Shown: piece after piece, positions 1-10,537 of the stretch
Position numbering within the stretch: position 1 is the first letter of the stretch
How the letters are laid out: each line of letters begins with the position of its first letter
Translations under genes and position numbers: made by a program
Notes under the pieces: generated by a model
Database searches by the model: none
What the model saw: the letters and a program-made list of their open reading frames with translations, nothing else
Told to the model about the DNA's origin: nothing
From: Takakia lepidozioides
Taxonomy: Eukaryota > Streptophyta > Takakiopsida > Takakiales > Takakiaceae
Reading direction: 5' to 3'
Assembly: GCA_030704615.1 (NCBI GenBank)
Contig: JAKLZA010000284.1
Span: 1-38,778, forward strand
DNA: 38,778 nt

Positions 1-344
1 GCCTCAGTCTTCATGACATTGGCTTGGTGATTCTCCATTGATCAACTTCAGCCTTTGCTTTCGTAGTCCAGCTCCACTAATAACTCCACATTCACTCCCG
101 AGCGAGGCAACATTTCCAGCAGATTTTGAGAGAGATCAAAGTTGGAATCATCTCACCCTCAGCAGATCAGCCGCTTGCATGTGTTTCTCCGAGACAATCT
201 CGATATCTTTAGTAAGGGACCCCGTGACTTAGGCCGCACTACCCTTCTCTTGATCATGACATCATAACAGAAGGTAAGCCTATCAAACAACATGCCTATA
301 TGGAGAGTGTACGTGATCAATGAAAAGTAATTCAAGAGGAGATT

Positions 345-1560
345 CCAAGAAGATGCTTGATGCGGCATGATTACACCCTCCATATCTCCGTGGGCAGTCC
401 CATTGTCTTGGTAGGCAAGAATGATGGGTCTACCTGTTTTTGTGTGGGATTTAGGCGATTGAATGCTATCACTAACAAGGATGTTTACCCTTATGCATTA
501 ATGAGACTCTTGACCAGCTTAATGGTGCCACGATCTTCTCTTCATTGGACTTAGCATCAGGTTTTTGGCAAGTTCCCTTGACATCTGCTGCTAAAGAAAA
601 AAACTGCCTTCACCTGCAGGATGGGCCTCTTCTAGTTTGAAACAATGCCCTTCGGGCTTTGTAATGCCACTTCCACTTTCCAAAGACACAGGGACGTCGT
701 CTTAGGCAACCTTTGTTGGGAGTGCGCTTTGATTTACATAGATGACATAAACATTTATTCTACAATGTTTGATGCTCATCTGCTGGACTTACAGAGGGTC
801 GTATGCAGGCTATGTGCTGCAGGCCTCAGGTTAAAGCCAAGAATGTAACTTGGTATGCAGGAGCAACTCCATTTTTTGGGACATCTGCTTTCTGCTGTTG
901 GCATCAGTCCTGACCCAAGTAAAATACATGTTGTTTACGACTATCCTATCCCTTGCAACAAAACGTGTGTCAAGGCCTTTCTAGGCTTGGGTCTACTATC
1001 GTCATTTCATTTTTCAGTTTGGCAAGCTAGCTACTCCTTTCACTAGATTGTTGTCCAAAGATGTTCACTTTGTGTGGGGCGAGTGTGGGGCACTGTGCAG
1101 AGCTTCTGCCTTTGATAAACTCAAAATTGCATTAACCTCGACCCCTGTGCTTGCTTACCCTGATTTCACACCTTACCCTTTCTCCTGTAAACTGATGCCA
1201 ATGACTTGGCTACTTCTGCAATATTGAGCCAGATTCAAAATGGCAAGGAGCATGCCATTGCATATGCTTTCTCCCGCCCCTTGACAAGCACGAGAGCGTA
1301 ACTACTCTATCACTGACAAGGAAGGCTTGCAGTTATCTTTGGGGTCAAATATTTTAGGCAATACTTGCAAGGATGTCAGTTTACAATTGAGACTGATCAT
1401 TTAACCATTGAAGATCTTGCTACACTCCTCATGAACTAACTAGGCGTTTGGCTAGATGGGTTCTGATTTTACAGGGCTATGACTTCAATATATCTTATAA
1501 GAGAGGCAAAGACGACATCAATGCTGATGCTTTGACTCGTGGGGAAACCAAAACACCTGA
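345..1560 (+). pseudogene. Ty3/gypsy reverse transcriptase-RNase H relic
   Basis: Broken pol fragment of a Ty3/gypsy LTR retrotransposon. Recognisable pieces lie in order but in shifting frames. At 357-550 is the RT N-terminus, with SPIVLVGKNDGS, a degenerate 'FCVGFRRLN' and 'NKDVYPYAL'. At 645-848 are 'MPFGLCNATSTFQR' and the catalytic 'YIDDI' box, followed by 'AGLRLKP'. At 855-1010 is the thumb ('FLGHLLSAVGISPDPSKI'). RNase H remnants follow, ending near 1448-1540 with 'YDFNISYKRGKDDINADALTR'. Several stops and frameshifts show that it is inactive. The integrase half is found at 3079-4184, so the order RT-RNase H-integrase supports Ty3/gypsy over Ty1/copia. No LTRs could be delimited, and the first 340 bases show nothing I can assign beyond probable gag-pro remains. 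Confidence 0.9.
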
Positions 1561-2107
1561 CCCCTATACTACTCTAAACGATCTGTTCCTATTGCTTTAC
1601 GACCATCTTTGTTATCTACTATGCATGTTTCTGATCCTTTTGCCTTGTGTCATCTGGACTATCCTTATGTTCCTCCTAATATGCTTGACACCCTGGGATT
1701 TAGTTCAATTTGATGTTGGTTGAGTTTCCTGACTGGTTCTGGTATGGATTCAAGGCTGGCAATCTGCAGCAGACTCTGTCTCTCTCCCTTACCTTAGACT
1801 GTTCATCTTTCCTGGCATCTACACTATTTTGTTTCCAAACCAAGGGATTGAGCTGCTCTCTACAACCTGTTTACTTACTCATAGGCAGCCATTTGAAAAA
1901 AGAAGTTGGGAATTCTGAGAGGAAGATAACAGGGGCGGACACTTCCTTCTCACCTGCACTAACCTACTATTGTGTGCCATGCGTGATGTAGGCATGGATG
2001 ATCTAGCGTACGATGCTCTCCTCCACAGGTGCAAAGCCGACACCCACCTTAGTGGCATATCCAAGCTACTCATGAAGCAAGTCAACTATCACTTACCCTG
2101 TAGACCA
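1561..2107 (+). other. RNase H-integrase connecting region, decayed
   Basis: About 550 bases lie between the RNase H remnant and the CACTA-like insertion. They are expected to be the tether and the start of integrase. Short open stretches exist in different frames, but no motif is convincing. I regard this as decayed retroelement sequence with no independent gene. Confidence 0.5.
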
Positions 2108-3078
2108 CACTACAGCAAATGGGGGAGGTTTGCGACGCCAGCCGCGCCCCCACGCCCCGCTGGCGTGACACTAACCCGCGGCGTTTTTTTGCGATGCCCC
2201 GGCGTCGCAATCCCCTGCTGTGACGCCCTTGCGACACCCTACCGTCGCAAGGTGGCATGAAGGGGAAATGGGGCCCCCCGCTGCGACGGATTTTTTTTCT
2301 TGCGACGCCATACCAATAAAAAAGAAAAAAAAATGTTGCAACGCCAAAAGCGTCACTGAGGGCGCCACAGTGCCTCTGCGACGCTGGGGCGTCGCCAAAA
2401 TGGGGTTTGTTGTTGTTTTTTTTTTTTTTTTTTTTGGGCTTTGCGGCCCTCAACGTCACAAAAGCGTCGCTGGGGGCGTCCCGCGCTCAACGTTACGATG
2501 CCAGGGGTCGCAACGGTGTTGTAGTAAGCTTAGATCATCACAATGACATCGTTTGGGGCGCTTAACGGTGGAGCTGCAACCAACGGCGACGACGCTGGGG
2601 CTGGGCACCAAGGCTGTGGAGGTTGCAACTCCCCGACGTCACAAGAGGGACCCCCTTAGAAGGAACTTGAAAGAAATCTTGATATGTATATATATATTTA
2701 GATTGCTTTTGTGATACATAGATGTATCGTAGGTGTGTTGGTTAGTCTGTAGTTCTTAGGAATGTTATAACGTGGAGGTCCTAGGTTCAAGTATGCATTG
2801 CCTAATATAGGTAGAACAATGAACATATCGCCATTGGACAGAACTGTAGTCAATGGTCAACAAGTTTTGAAATTCAAATTTCAAACTCAAAATTTCCCAC
2901 CTAAATTCAAATGTACCCCCCTTAAACTGCGACGTCCGGGGGTCGCACTTTGCGACACTTGGACGTTGCTAATTCGGCATTGCAGAGTAGGTTTTTTTTT
3001 ATTTTTTGCGACGCCTAGGCGTCGCAAATTGCAGTGGCACAAAATTGCAACCCCCATTGGTCGCAAAATTGCTGTGGA
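2108..3078. mobile_element. Non-autonomous CACTA-like element nested in the retroelement
   Basis: A ~970-bp GC-rich block splits the gypsy pol just before the integrase zinc-binding region. Its left end reads CACTACAGCAAATGGGGG. The reverse complement of its right end reads CCACAGCAATTTTGCGACC, a decayed inverted match. CACTACA-type ends are the hallmark of CACTA/EnSpm transposons. Inside, the motif TTGCGACG/CGTCGCAA recurs on both strands near both ends (about 2129-2520 and 2930-3066), as in CACTA subterminal binding repeats. The middle has poly-T tracts, an AT repeat at 2687-2700 and no coding capacity. The 3-bp target duplication cannot be confirmed, so the exact ends are approximate. Confidence 0.5.
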
Positions 3079-4184
3079 AGTCCCTTCTAGGTCCGCTGTC
3101 CCTGCTTTACTAGAATTGTACCATGCTTCCACTTATGTTGGCCATTTGGGGGTTACCAAAACTGTCAAAAGACTACAGGAGCAGTATCACTGGAAAGGCT
3201 AAATTAAAGATAGCTTTCATTGCAAGGTGTGTACCTTGTCATGCCAAGACCATCCTACCTAGGACCGAAGCACCCTTACCTATGCAGCCAATCCCTGTGA
3301 CTGAACCATTCGCCAGGGTTGGTATAGATCTTGTTGGGACCGCTTAAATCCACGTCGAAGAGCTATGCATACCTTATTGTTGCTACGGATTACCTGACGA
3401 AATGGGTTGAGTTCCAACCTCTGGTTGCTAAGGATAGTGATGAGGTGGTACAGTTCTTCTTTGGTAAGGTGATCCTTCGCCATGGTTGCCCTCTTGAGAT
3501 CCTCACGGATCAAGGTACAGAGTTCCGCAACCAATTTATGGAGATTGTCTTGTTTAATCTCAACACTAAGCATGCAGTCACTGCTCCTTATAATCCCCAT
3601 GCAATGGTTTGACAGAACGATTTAACAAAACTATGTGCCAGATGCTAGAAAAGAATGGATCTCTCATTGATGAATGGGATATTGTCGTGCCTATTCTGTT
3701 CTTTGCCTATCGGACTTCTATCCATGCCAGTACCAAGATCTCGCCTTTTGAATTTGTGTATGGTAGAAAATGTAGAACTCCTTTGCATATTTCCTGGCTG
3801 CAGGTCTCAACCTGAAAATTGGGAAGAATTTTTTGCTTTCCATAGATGCTAAACGTCGTCGTTTGCGAGAAACAGCCAAGTCTATCATTGTTTTTGCTCA
3901 GGCTTCTCAGGCCAAGAATTATAACCGGCAGGTTGTGTATTTTGAGTCTTTCAAGGTAAGGCAGTCTATTTGTGTAAGCTCCAGCGTGGTAAGCAGGTAT
4001 CTAAAGCTAAGCGGAGGATTGATGGACCTTACCTGATTTCTGAAATTCTTCCTGGTAGGCAGTATGTATTGTTTCCTCAACATGCTTCCACTCCTCACCT
4101 AGCTAGCTCTATTCATGTTTCATTACTTGTTCCATGTAAGCTTAGTACTTTTGATCTAACCTGTTTGAATGTTGAGAACCGCTA
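3079..4184 (+). pseudogene. Ty3/gypsy integrase relic
   Basis: Second half of the interrupted gypsy pol. The start encodes 'VPSRSAVPALLELYHASTY' followed by 'GHLGVTKTVKRLQEQYHW', the HHCC zinc-binding region of retroviral-type integrases. The catalytic core follows in several frames: 'RVGIDLVG' (3318-3345, first Asp), 'YLTKWVE' (about 3390), 'ILTDQGTEFRN' (about 3500-3530, second Asp) and 'TERFNKTM' (3612-3635, catalytic Glu region). 'FAYRTSIHASTKISPFEFVYG' spans about 3700-3765. The C-terminal part (about 3985-4150) has 'RRIDGPYLISEILPG' and 'SSIHVSLL', typical of the gypsy integrase tail. An in-frame stop at the KG junction, a TGA near 3610 and other frame changes show that it is dead. Confidence 0.9.
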
Positions 4185-5280
4185 GGTGATTTTCACACCT
4201 ACATCTTGAACAGTTCGTGCTCAGGCCGTGGCTTCTTCCACTGTAGAGTAGTTTTGAATTTCGTGCTAGTTTTCTACACCGATTGTAGCACTTGGGGTTT
4301 TTCCTAGGGGCTGTTTTGTCCTTAGCCCAGCTTGCAGGGCAATGTTTTCTTCCCCTAGGTTTTTTTCATCCCTCGTGTAACGGGTGTATAGTTTGTTTAG
4401 GCTAGATTCTTCTTCGTTCTTCCTGAGCCCTTAGCTCGTAGGAGCTCGCAATTTGTAGAGGCCCCAACATGCTTCACATATGTGGAGCTGAGATTCCTCC
4501 TCGCCTGTTTTCTCCACTTGGATGAATGGAGGGAGGATGCGCTCCGGACGAAGTAGGGATGGACGGAACCAGGATATAGTCTGGATGAACTTACGCTTTG
4601 TGCATGGGGATGAGCTGGCAACAGCTTACGGCTTTATTATATGATGTCTTATTCTAACAGCTAGTTTAGGATTAGATTAGGATGGGACTGGGTGATGTGG
4701 CTTCTTTCTATGGCTATGCTGGAACGACATCTGGCTGGCCTATGTGTAAGTGTCACGCGACACAAAGATTATATTATGACCTAATGCTATTTAAGCTACA
4801 ATGTCGTGGCAGTGGGGGTGGTGGTTTTGATCTCAAGTTTGTACGAACACTAAGTGACGGGGTGCTCAAGTACTTGCATGAACACTGTGTGGATGTTTGA
4901 GTCTGTTACGTCCTCTTCGCGAGACTCCGTCTTCTCCGCCAGACCCATCTACTGACTACATTCCCTTGATAGAGCTGAATCCGGTAGAGGAAGGAGAATA
5001 GACCCATAGCGCCGGATCGTGCCCCCCCCCCCCACACCACCTAAATATATATATACATATATTATTTTTGGGAGGTTTTTTGGTTCACGGGGCTGCCAAA
5101 CTGGTGTTTTTTTTTGTCGCGACTGGTGGTGGGCCAGCTGCTATGGTGCATCCACCAGCCTATACTTCGCATCCCACAAAAAAGAATGGCAAAACAGTAC
5201 ATCATGTGCCTTCGGGGCCTAATCACGATGTGAAGGTGGAATCTGCCAGACTTCTTTAGGCTCGGGTAACATGAACTATG
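4185..5280. other. No recognisable gene; probable retroelement 3' region and start of relic C
   Basis: About 1.1 kb follows the integrase relic. I see no LTR boundary, RNA gene or known domain. A plus-strand open stretch at 4682-4900 and another ending at 5000 (tail 'IPLIELNPVEEGE') have no family I recognise. A C-run at 5022-5034 is followed by AT-rich DNA. The last ~190 bases may be the upstream part of the relic C transposase, too decayed to align with confidence. Confidence 0.4.
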
Positions 5281-5569
5281 GAAGTTCCTTCACCTGTGTA
5301 TGGACGAGTTTATACTTTGGTCACTTCTGGGTCTGTTTTGGACGACAGGGCATATTAGGTGACGGTGTGTAATTTTCCAGATTGTACCTGTCTGGACTTT
5401 GTGTCCATGCGCGAGGGCAGTCTCGGGAAGAGAGGGACATGGTTCCTTGCAAGCATCTTTACTACATCTTTTTGCGCAGGATGTATTGTGACCAATTCAT
5501 TCACCATGCGACACTTGTCCTAGCGAGGTGAAGACACTTTTGCAGCAAGACAATGGCAATGGTGAGTAG
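5281..5569 (+). pseudogene. Relic C: 3' end of a SWIM-finger transposase
   Basis: A decayed copy of the C-terminus of the transposase at 20062-23654. Its translation 'EVPSPVYGRVYTLVTSGS' matches 'DVPPPGLGRVYRMATAGS' of the intact gene. It continues with a SWIM zinc finger: the Cys-x-Cys pair lies at 5383-5391 and the Cys-x-His pair at 5448-5456, inside 'CKHLYYIFLRR' (intact copy: 'CKHLYYIYLKR'). The end 'SEVKTLLQQDNGN' matches 'SVNELHKLLLRDSRN'. It is broken by a TAG at 5356-5358, a one-base loss near 5446 and a frame change near 5520. Only the last ~95 residues are recognisable. It shows that another member of the same family once sat here in the same orientation as element B. Confidence 0.8.
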
Positions 5570-5889
5570 TGTGGCATATGTTATGATTTTTGCCATGTCT
5601 AGGCAGGGCTGCATTGTTTGTAGAAGTTCCTCTGTTTATGGTGCCGTGACATTGGGTCCTAAACAAGAACATTGTTTGTAACTCAATGTAGACACAGTTC
5701 CTGGTTTTCATGTTGGTTTTGTTATAAAGGATCTGGTTTCCTGTCTACTGGTAGACTCATTTGCTGTGACTACATAGAACATGACATTTCCAAATGGTGA
5801 AGTTCTGCAATTGTTCTGTTAGTGGCAGTAACCTCATTTCAAATAACATATTCTCACCCACTTCATGATGATCCACAATTTTCTTGGAA
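5570..5889. other. Spacer downstream of relic C transposase
   Basis: About 320 bases between the relic stop and the tandem array. No gene or repeat was recognised. By comparison with element B it would be 3' UTR and subterminal DNA. Confidence 0.4.
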
Positions 5890-6290
5890 CCTCAATAAGC
5901 TTCACGATGACCATCTGATTTTTCTTCACCTTCTTCAATAACAAAAACCTGGACAAGTTTCACAATGAGCGCTCATTGTTTTTTCACCTCTTCTTAAAAA
6001 ACAAAGCCTAAATGAGCTTCATGATGACCATCCGCATTATTTTTTAACCTCTCCTTCAATATTCCATCCATCCATCATCCATCCATCATGGATGGAATAT
6101 TGCAAACCTCAGTAAGCTTCACAATGATTAACATCCAATTTTTTTTGCCTCTTCTTCAGTAACAAACCCTAAATAAGCTTCATGATGACTTACCAAGCTT
6201 TTTTTTTCACCTCTTCTTCAATAACAAAACCCTAGTAAGCTTCACAATGAGCATCCATTTTTTCTATACCTTTTTTCTTAAGCACCGTAA
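5890..6290. repeat. ~60-bp tandem array downstream of relic C transposase
   Basis: Six diverged copies of a unit containing 'AAGCTTCAC(A/G)ATGA' plus a pyrimidine-rich stretch ('CACCTCTTCTTCAATAACAAA') begin near 5894, 5953, 6011, 6111, 6172 and 6234, a spacing of about 58-62 bp. One interval is 100 bp because it holds a small hairpin (6059-6103) with TCCATCCATC arms. Element B has a tandem array at the equivalent place, between the transposase stop and the right terminus. This is therefore probably the subterminal array of relic C. Confidence 0.65.
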
Positions 6291-6389
6291 TTGCTTCCAC
6301 GATATTAATAGGACCCCCTCTACACCCAGTCCTCGATTATAGGGCCTGCTTCTCCCTCCTCTAAACCCTAGGCTCAGGCTTTAGAGGGC

Positions 6390-6447
6390 AAAGCGTGAGC
6401 CCAGCTCCTAGGCTCGCGCGGATGGGCTCACGCCGTAGCTGTGCTCC
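6390..6447 (-). repeat. Probable right terminus of relic C
   Basis: Contains GCGTGAGCCC and, at 6425-6447, GGCTCACGCCGTAGC followed by TGTGCTCC. The reverse complement of element A's left terminus reads GGCTCACGGAATAGC followed by ACCCCCC, so the two match as opposite ends of one family. The distance from the relic transposase stop to this end (~880 bp) is close to that in element B (~850 bp). The partner end and target duplication were not found. Confidence 0.5.
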
Positions 6448-7345
6448 ACATTCAACCGTGGGTTCTGTTGGATCTTATTTGATTGCCTTGAAAATTGGCA
6501 GGCGCATGCAGGAGGTACTTAGAGCACCCCCAACGTAGGTATGTCATTTCCAACGCTACTTTGGCACGGCGTTTCCCGGATCGTGACCCACCGTACCCTG
6601 CCAACACTATATTTGGCGCGGAGGGACCTACACCAAGGGCAGGGGGTACGCCATATTTTATATCTTTGGCGTACCTCACCAAACCTCCGCCAAGCTTGCA
6701 CGTGCACGCCCAACCACTGGGGAGCAAGTCAGGTGCGGGCACGTCGTGCAAAGCTATCGAAGAAGACGTGCTCTTGCTTTCAATTTCAAATCTAGTTTTG
6801 TATACACACAGTTTCACGCATACAGAAGCAGCAGCAGGGCGCGACGGATCCGAAGGCACAAAGCGAGCAATGTGAGTAAAGAGCAAAAATGAAAGGTGAA
6901 AGGAGGAAGGAAGCATCAGGGTATTCGCTCCTCTTTCGCTCTGGTTTTCATTCCCTGTTTGTGTAGCACTCGTGGGCTTTCGCTCTTCCTCAATCTAAAA
7001 ACCTTATCTGTTTCTTTGCTAGGTTCATTTCCCTTATGGCATCACTTGTTGCTTTTGAAGGCCAATGTTGTGACGACTTTTGTTTTATTCAACTTCTCGA
7101 CTTCTGTTTTATTCGGACCGACTTCTATTTTATTCCAACTTCCCGATGTGGAGGTCCCAACCGTCTGTATGATGAACTCCCTCTGTTGCTCCCCAGCCAC
7201 GACCTAGCCCTTGTACGTCATTGGTATGCTCTCGTTGCATTTTCCTTCATGTTTCTGCCTACTCTATATTCTATGTCCATCTCTTCACTTTGTGAGTATG
7301 CTATGGTTGTGTAGGTTGCAAGATTGATTTGCTTCTTGCATCCAC
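6448..7345. other. Unassigned sequence upstream of the Myb/SANT-like pseudogene
   Basis: About 900 bases without a supportable gene. AGAGCACCCCCAAC at 6520-6533 resembles the AGAGCA(T)CTCCAAC ends common to plant Harbinger/hAT-type elements, but I found no convincing partner end. Small open stretches on both strands at 6452-6916 overlap each other and show no domain. Confidence 0.35.
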
Positions 7346-8167
7346 ATGGCTGAAAATAGAGGATCAAAGAAAGGGAAGAATTTCACAGCAGAAGAGGAGG
7401 TTCAGCTATGCAGAAGTTGGCTTGCTATTGTTCAAGATCCAATTACAGGGACTAGGCAGAAAGCTCAACTTTTTTGGGAGAGGATTGCTCTACATTACAA
7501 CAAGAACAAGCCTCAGAAGTGCCTAGAGAGATCTTGGCGATCGTTAGAGAGTAAGTGGCAGGGAGTGAAAACTGATGTCAACAAGTTCGATGGTTGTTAT
7601 GTTCAAGTGGAGGCATTGAATGAGCCCAACACCAATGAAGAGGACATAAAGTTGAAGGCTGCAACAATGTTCAAGGATAATTAGTAGAAGGGCCAGAGCT
7701 TCACATTCATTCACTGTTGGGAATTGTTGGGAATTGCTCAAGGATGTGCCCAAGTGGGCAGGGATCAAGAGAAAGTACAAGCCAAGAAGCGCAATAGACC
7801 GGAGATTGCCCAGAACGAACCAGAGGTTAATTCCACATATGGCAATGATAGTCTAGGCTCCACCTTTGAGCACATGTGAACTATCCCAATCTGATTTCCC
7901 ACAGAGACCCCAAGGCTCCAAAGCAGTGAAACTAGAGAGGAAATGCAAGGCTGTTCAATTTCAGGCTGCTGAAACCCAAGCCAAAGCTACTCAGGATCTA
8001 ACTAATGCCACCTTTGAGAATATTCTAAAGGAGCAAGGTATTCTACAATTGATGACATTTTCAGGCAAAAACTGACGCCAATGAGTGCATCGAATTGAAG
8101 AGAGCTCGTGAGTTGAAGCTCTTCAAGGATCAACTGTGAAGGGAGATAGAGATGGGCGCCAAATAAC
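7346..8167 (+). pseudogene. Myb/SANT-like (NAM-associated type) gene relic
   Basis: ATG at 7346 opens a 112-aa frame. Its N-terminus ('GKNFTAEEEVQLCRSW', 'TRQKAQLFWERIALHYN', 'RSWRSLESKWQGVKTDVNKF') is the trihelix/Myb-SANT-like DNA-binding module. That module occurs in plant NAM-associated C-terminal-domain proteins and in the second protein of PIF/Harbinger transposons. Two consecutive stops (TAG TAG) follow 'FKDN' at about 7682-7687, yet homologous coding resumes at once ('KGQSFTFIHCWELL'). A tandem 10-bp duplication of TTGGGAATTG at about 7715-7734 then shifts the frame before 'KDVPKWAGIKRKYKPRSA'. A coiled-coil-like end ('ECIELKRARELKLFKDQL') runs to a stop near 8140-8167. Most likely a dead Harbinger helper gene or a dead host paralogue. 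Confidence 0.7.
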
Positions 8168-8610
8168 AAGTCAAGAGAGCCCACCAGTTCAGCCCCAACC
8201 TATGACAGGGCCTCAAGTTCCATTGGATAATTTGAACAATGGACCGAGGGCCACTCGCACAAATGTGCTTGAGGGCGAGTTCTCTCCTCCAAGGGGAACT
8301 TGGAATTCTCTAGCATTTGTGCAAGGAAATATGATTGATGATGACTATTCGCACTTGCAGTTGCACTAGAAATTCGGTTCCCTTCACAACTCAAATGCAT
8401 TATGCACCAGAAAGTTGCCCAAGTAGCATAGGGTTCCAATTTATTTAGGGTCAACTTTGGTAGCATGAGGTAGTTTAGGCTATTACTACAATTTAGAAAG
8501 GATGGAAAGACACTCTTCAGTTTGTAACCTGGTGTTCATTTTGGCAATAAAATATGTCCCTGATTACTTCACCTTGCATAAGAACAGGGATGGAGAGGTT
8601 AGAGAATTTT
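8168..8610. other. Unassigned intergenic sequence
   Basis: Open stretches at 8136-8369 (plus) and 8200-8466 (minus) overlap and carry no domain I recognise. The plus one may be the tail of the preceding pseudogene in another frame. Confidence 0.35.
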
Positions 8611-9037
8611 GAATGTGTACATGATTACTTCATTGCCAAGCTGCCAAGCTGATTGACCCCATCTTGCATAAAATATCAAATGGAAGGGCTAAAGGAGTCC
8701 AAATCTCTTATGGTATATATCATTGGAACCACACAGACCTGCTCTTGATGATCCCACAAAAACCCACGACATACTAGGACCATTCTGGTATTTTAAAATA
8801 CATATACCGGTCCAACACTGGTTACTACTAGTGTTGGGTGGGTATATTTGAAACCAAATAGTAGGAAGACCATTTTGAATGTGTACATGTACCAAGCTGC
8901 CAAGCTGCCAAGCTGATTGACCCCACCTTGCAGAAGGGAGATTAAATGGAAGGGCTAAAGGAGTCCAAATCATGCATGCTATATGTTCTTGGAACCACAC
9001 AGACCTGCTCTTGATGATCCCACAAAAATCCAGGAGA
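8611..9037 (+). repeat. Direct duplication of ~160 bp, ~265 bp apart
   Basis: Two copies, about 8611-8775 and 8876-9037, share AATGTGTACATG, AAGCTGATTGACCCCA, AATGGAAGGGCTAAAGGAGT and CACAGACCTGCTCTTGATGA in the same order. The first copy lacks one of the AAGCTGCC units present in the second. It is a local tandem duplication with no coding content. Confidence 0.8.
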
Positions 9038-9696
9038 TACAATCAACCCAATAGGTGGCCAAGTAACGTGCGGTCAGTTGTTAGATATTGTTGTTATTGT
9101 GGTTAAACTTAAATACCATATGACCATAGTGTCATGGCTCATTTTTTAATTCATACCCATTCTATGAGTATTTTTAATCCATACCTATTCTCCTCAATAA
9201 GTTACTCCTTAACATATGGAGTCGGGACGGGGGGAGCTCCGCAATGGAGCTCCGCAAAAGCCGGTGAGTGGCTCCGGGACTTATCCATTTTCTAGGCTCT
9301 TGCTCCCCCAATGCTTCGTAATTCTTTCTCTTCCTCTTCCCCCTCCCCAATGTCTTCATCAGTTTCTATTCATACCTACTGTGGAATGAATGTTTCTCGA
9401 GGAGTTCGGTGAAATTCCCCTTCTTCATCTCCCAGCCATCCTTTGATAATGGTGATGCCCCACCACCTTAAATGATCTTTTCATCCGACGCTGTGAGGTC
9501 CACACGTCCATTTTTATGTGCTTCCAGCTCCTTCATGTCTCGTGTGGCGCGGTTTCCTCTCTGTTTTTGGAAACTCTTACTTTTGTTTGCTGCTTCTCTG
9601 CACCAGGCATTAACGCAAAGTCGGCTATGTTATAGCTCTGGTCTCCTGCTCCAGGGTGGAGAGTTTAAGTTTTTCTCGTTTTCTATGTTGCTTGGC
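9038..9696. other. Unassigned sequence left of element A
   Basis: No gene or RNA recognised. A small inverted pair GGAGCTCCGC/GGAGCTCCGC at about 9232-9258 and CT-rich tracts are present. Element A's terminus begins at the right edge. Confidence 0.35.
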
Positions 9697-9845
9697 GGGG
9701 GGTGCTATTCCGTGAGCCTGGAGGCGTGAGCCTGTGAGCCCAGGAAAGCGTGAGCCCAGCACAGGCTCACGCCACGTCAGCATGCAAACAGTGCCTATTT
9801 CCGCGGATGTCACCTATTTCCGAGTGGTGTCACCTATTTCCGCGG
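9697..9845 (+). repeat. Left terminus of element A
   Basis: Begins GGGGGGTGCTATTCCGTGAGCC and continues with GTGAGCC repeats near 9711, 9726, 9734 and 9749, then an inverted GGCTCACG near 9764. This matches element B's left end, GGGGGGCTGCTATTTCATGAGC with CATGAGC repeats. Three CCTATTTCCG motifs follow at about 9794, 9813 and 9833; element B has two inverted copies (CGGAAATAGGG) at about 10397 and 10417, just inside its own left end. The stop codon of A's methyltransferase-like gene lies ~400 bp further in. The right end is outside the window. Confidence 0.65.
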
Positions 9846-10291
9846 GTTGATGTGGGGAGAATTGAGAATTGAGAACAAAGTGGTTTGTTTGTTTTTGCAA
9901 TGTACTCAAGTCTGTGAGGTCCACAAAACAACAAATATATTGAAGGAACAATCCGGGTAGTCCATGCAACCCCCATCTCCAACAATAGTTTGGAACCATG
10001 AATGTGAATTCCACGCACACATTGCAAAGAGGACAATAAGGACACACAACCATCCCATTTCAAATTTGTCCCAGAATTAAACCAAAAGAATACTTCATAT
10101 CAAGTGTCGCAGTCATCACAATCAGTGTCCACCTCTTGTGCTATGTCATCTACAAAGATTCTGGCCCCAACACCACGTGTTCTACGAAGGCCATCGCAAG
10201 GTGGACTCTGAGTGCCATGAACGGACATGCTTGCTGCGAGTGCCTCCGCATAGACAGGTAGCACACAAGACCGAGGAGGACTGAAAACAAG

Positions 10292-10300
10292 TCCAAATAG
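10292..10300 (+). repeat. Element B target-site duplication, left copy
   Basis: TCCAAATAG, repeated exactly at 24506-24514. On the minus strand it is CTA TTT GGA, three in-frame codons of A's methyltransferase-like last exon. Confidence 0.9.
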
Positions 10301-10376
10301 GGGGGGCTGCTATTTCATGAGCGGCATGAGCATGAGCGGCATGAGCATGAGCGGAAAAAAAAAAAGCATGAGCAGA
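10301..10376 (+). repeat. Element B left inverted terminus
   Basis: GGGGGGCTGCTATTTCATGAGC, then CATGAGC/CATGAGCGG units, an A-run and GCATGAGCAGA at 10366-10376. It is an imperfect inverted match to 24451-24505. The tandem CATGAGC heptamer gives a variable-length terminus and may be a transposase-binding array. Confidence 0.85.
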
Positions 10377-10537
10377 CCATTGTGAGTCCACGGAAATAGG
10401 GTTAGGAGGCACGGAAATAGGGTCATGTGAAGTTGGAATGTGGCACCAGTGGACTTAAAATGCAACATTTTATTGCAAATTTTGTGGCAAGCCACGTCTA
10501 TACAAGTGTGTTCTAACTGTCATAGCCGGAATGGGCA

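Noticed and set aside
4185-4400. Possible 3' LTR of the gypsy relic
   Set aside because: No second copy or TG...CA boundary with a polypurine tract could be found in the window.
6452-6916. Overlapping open frames of 126-154 codons on both strands
   Set aside because: No domain, no splice or start support, and both strands are equally open; treated as chance.
10280-10300. A splice acceptor (TTTTCAG) just left of the duplication, placing B in an intron of A's gene
   Set aside because: A frame open across both flanks, with homology to B's exon 10, fits an exon insertion better. The intron reading remains a weaker alternative.
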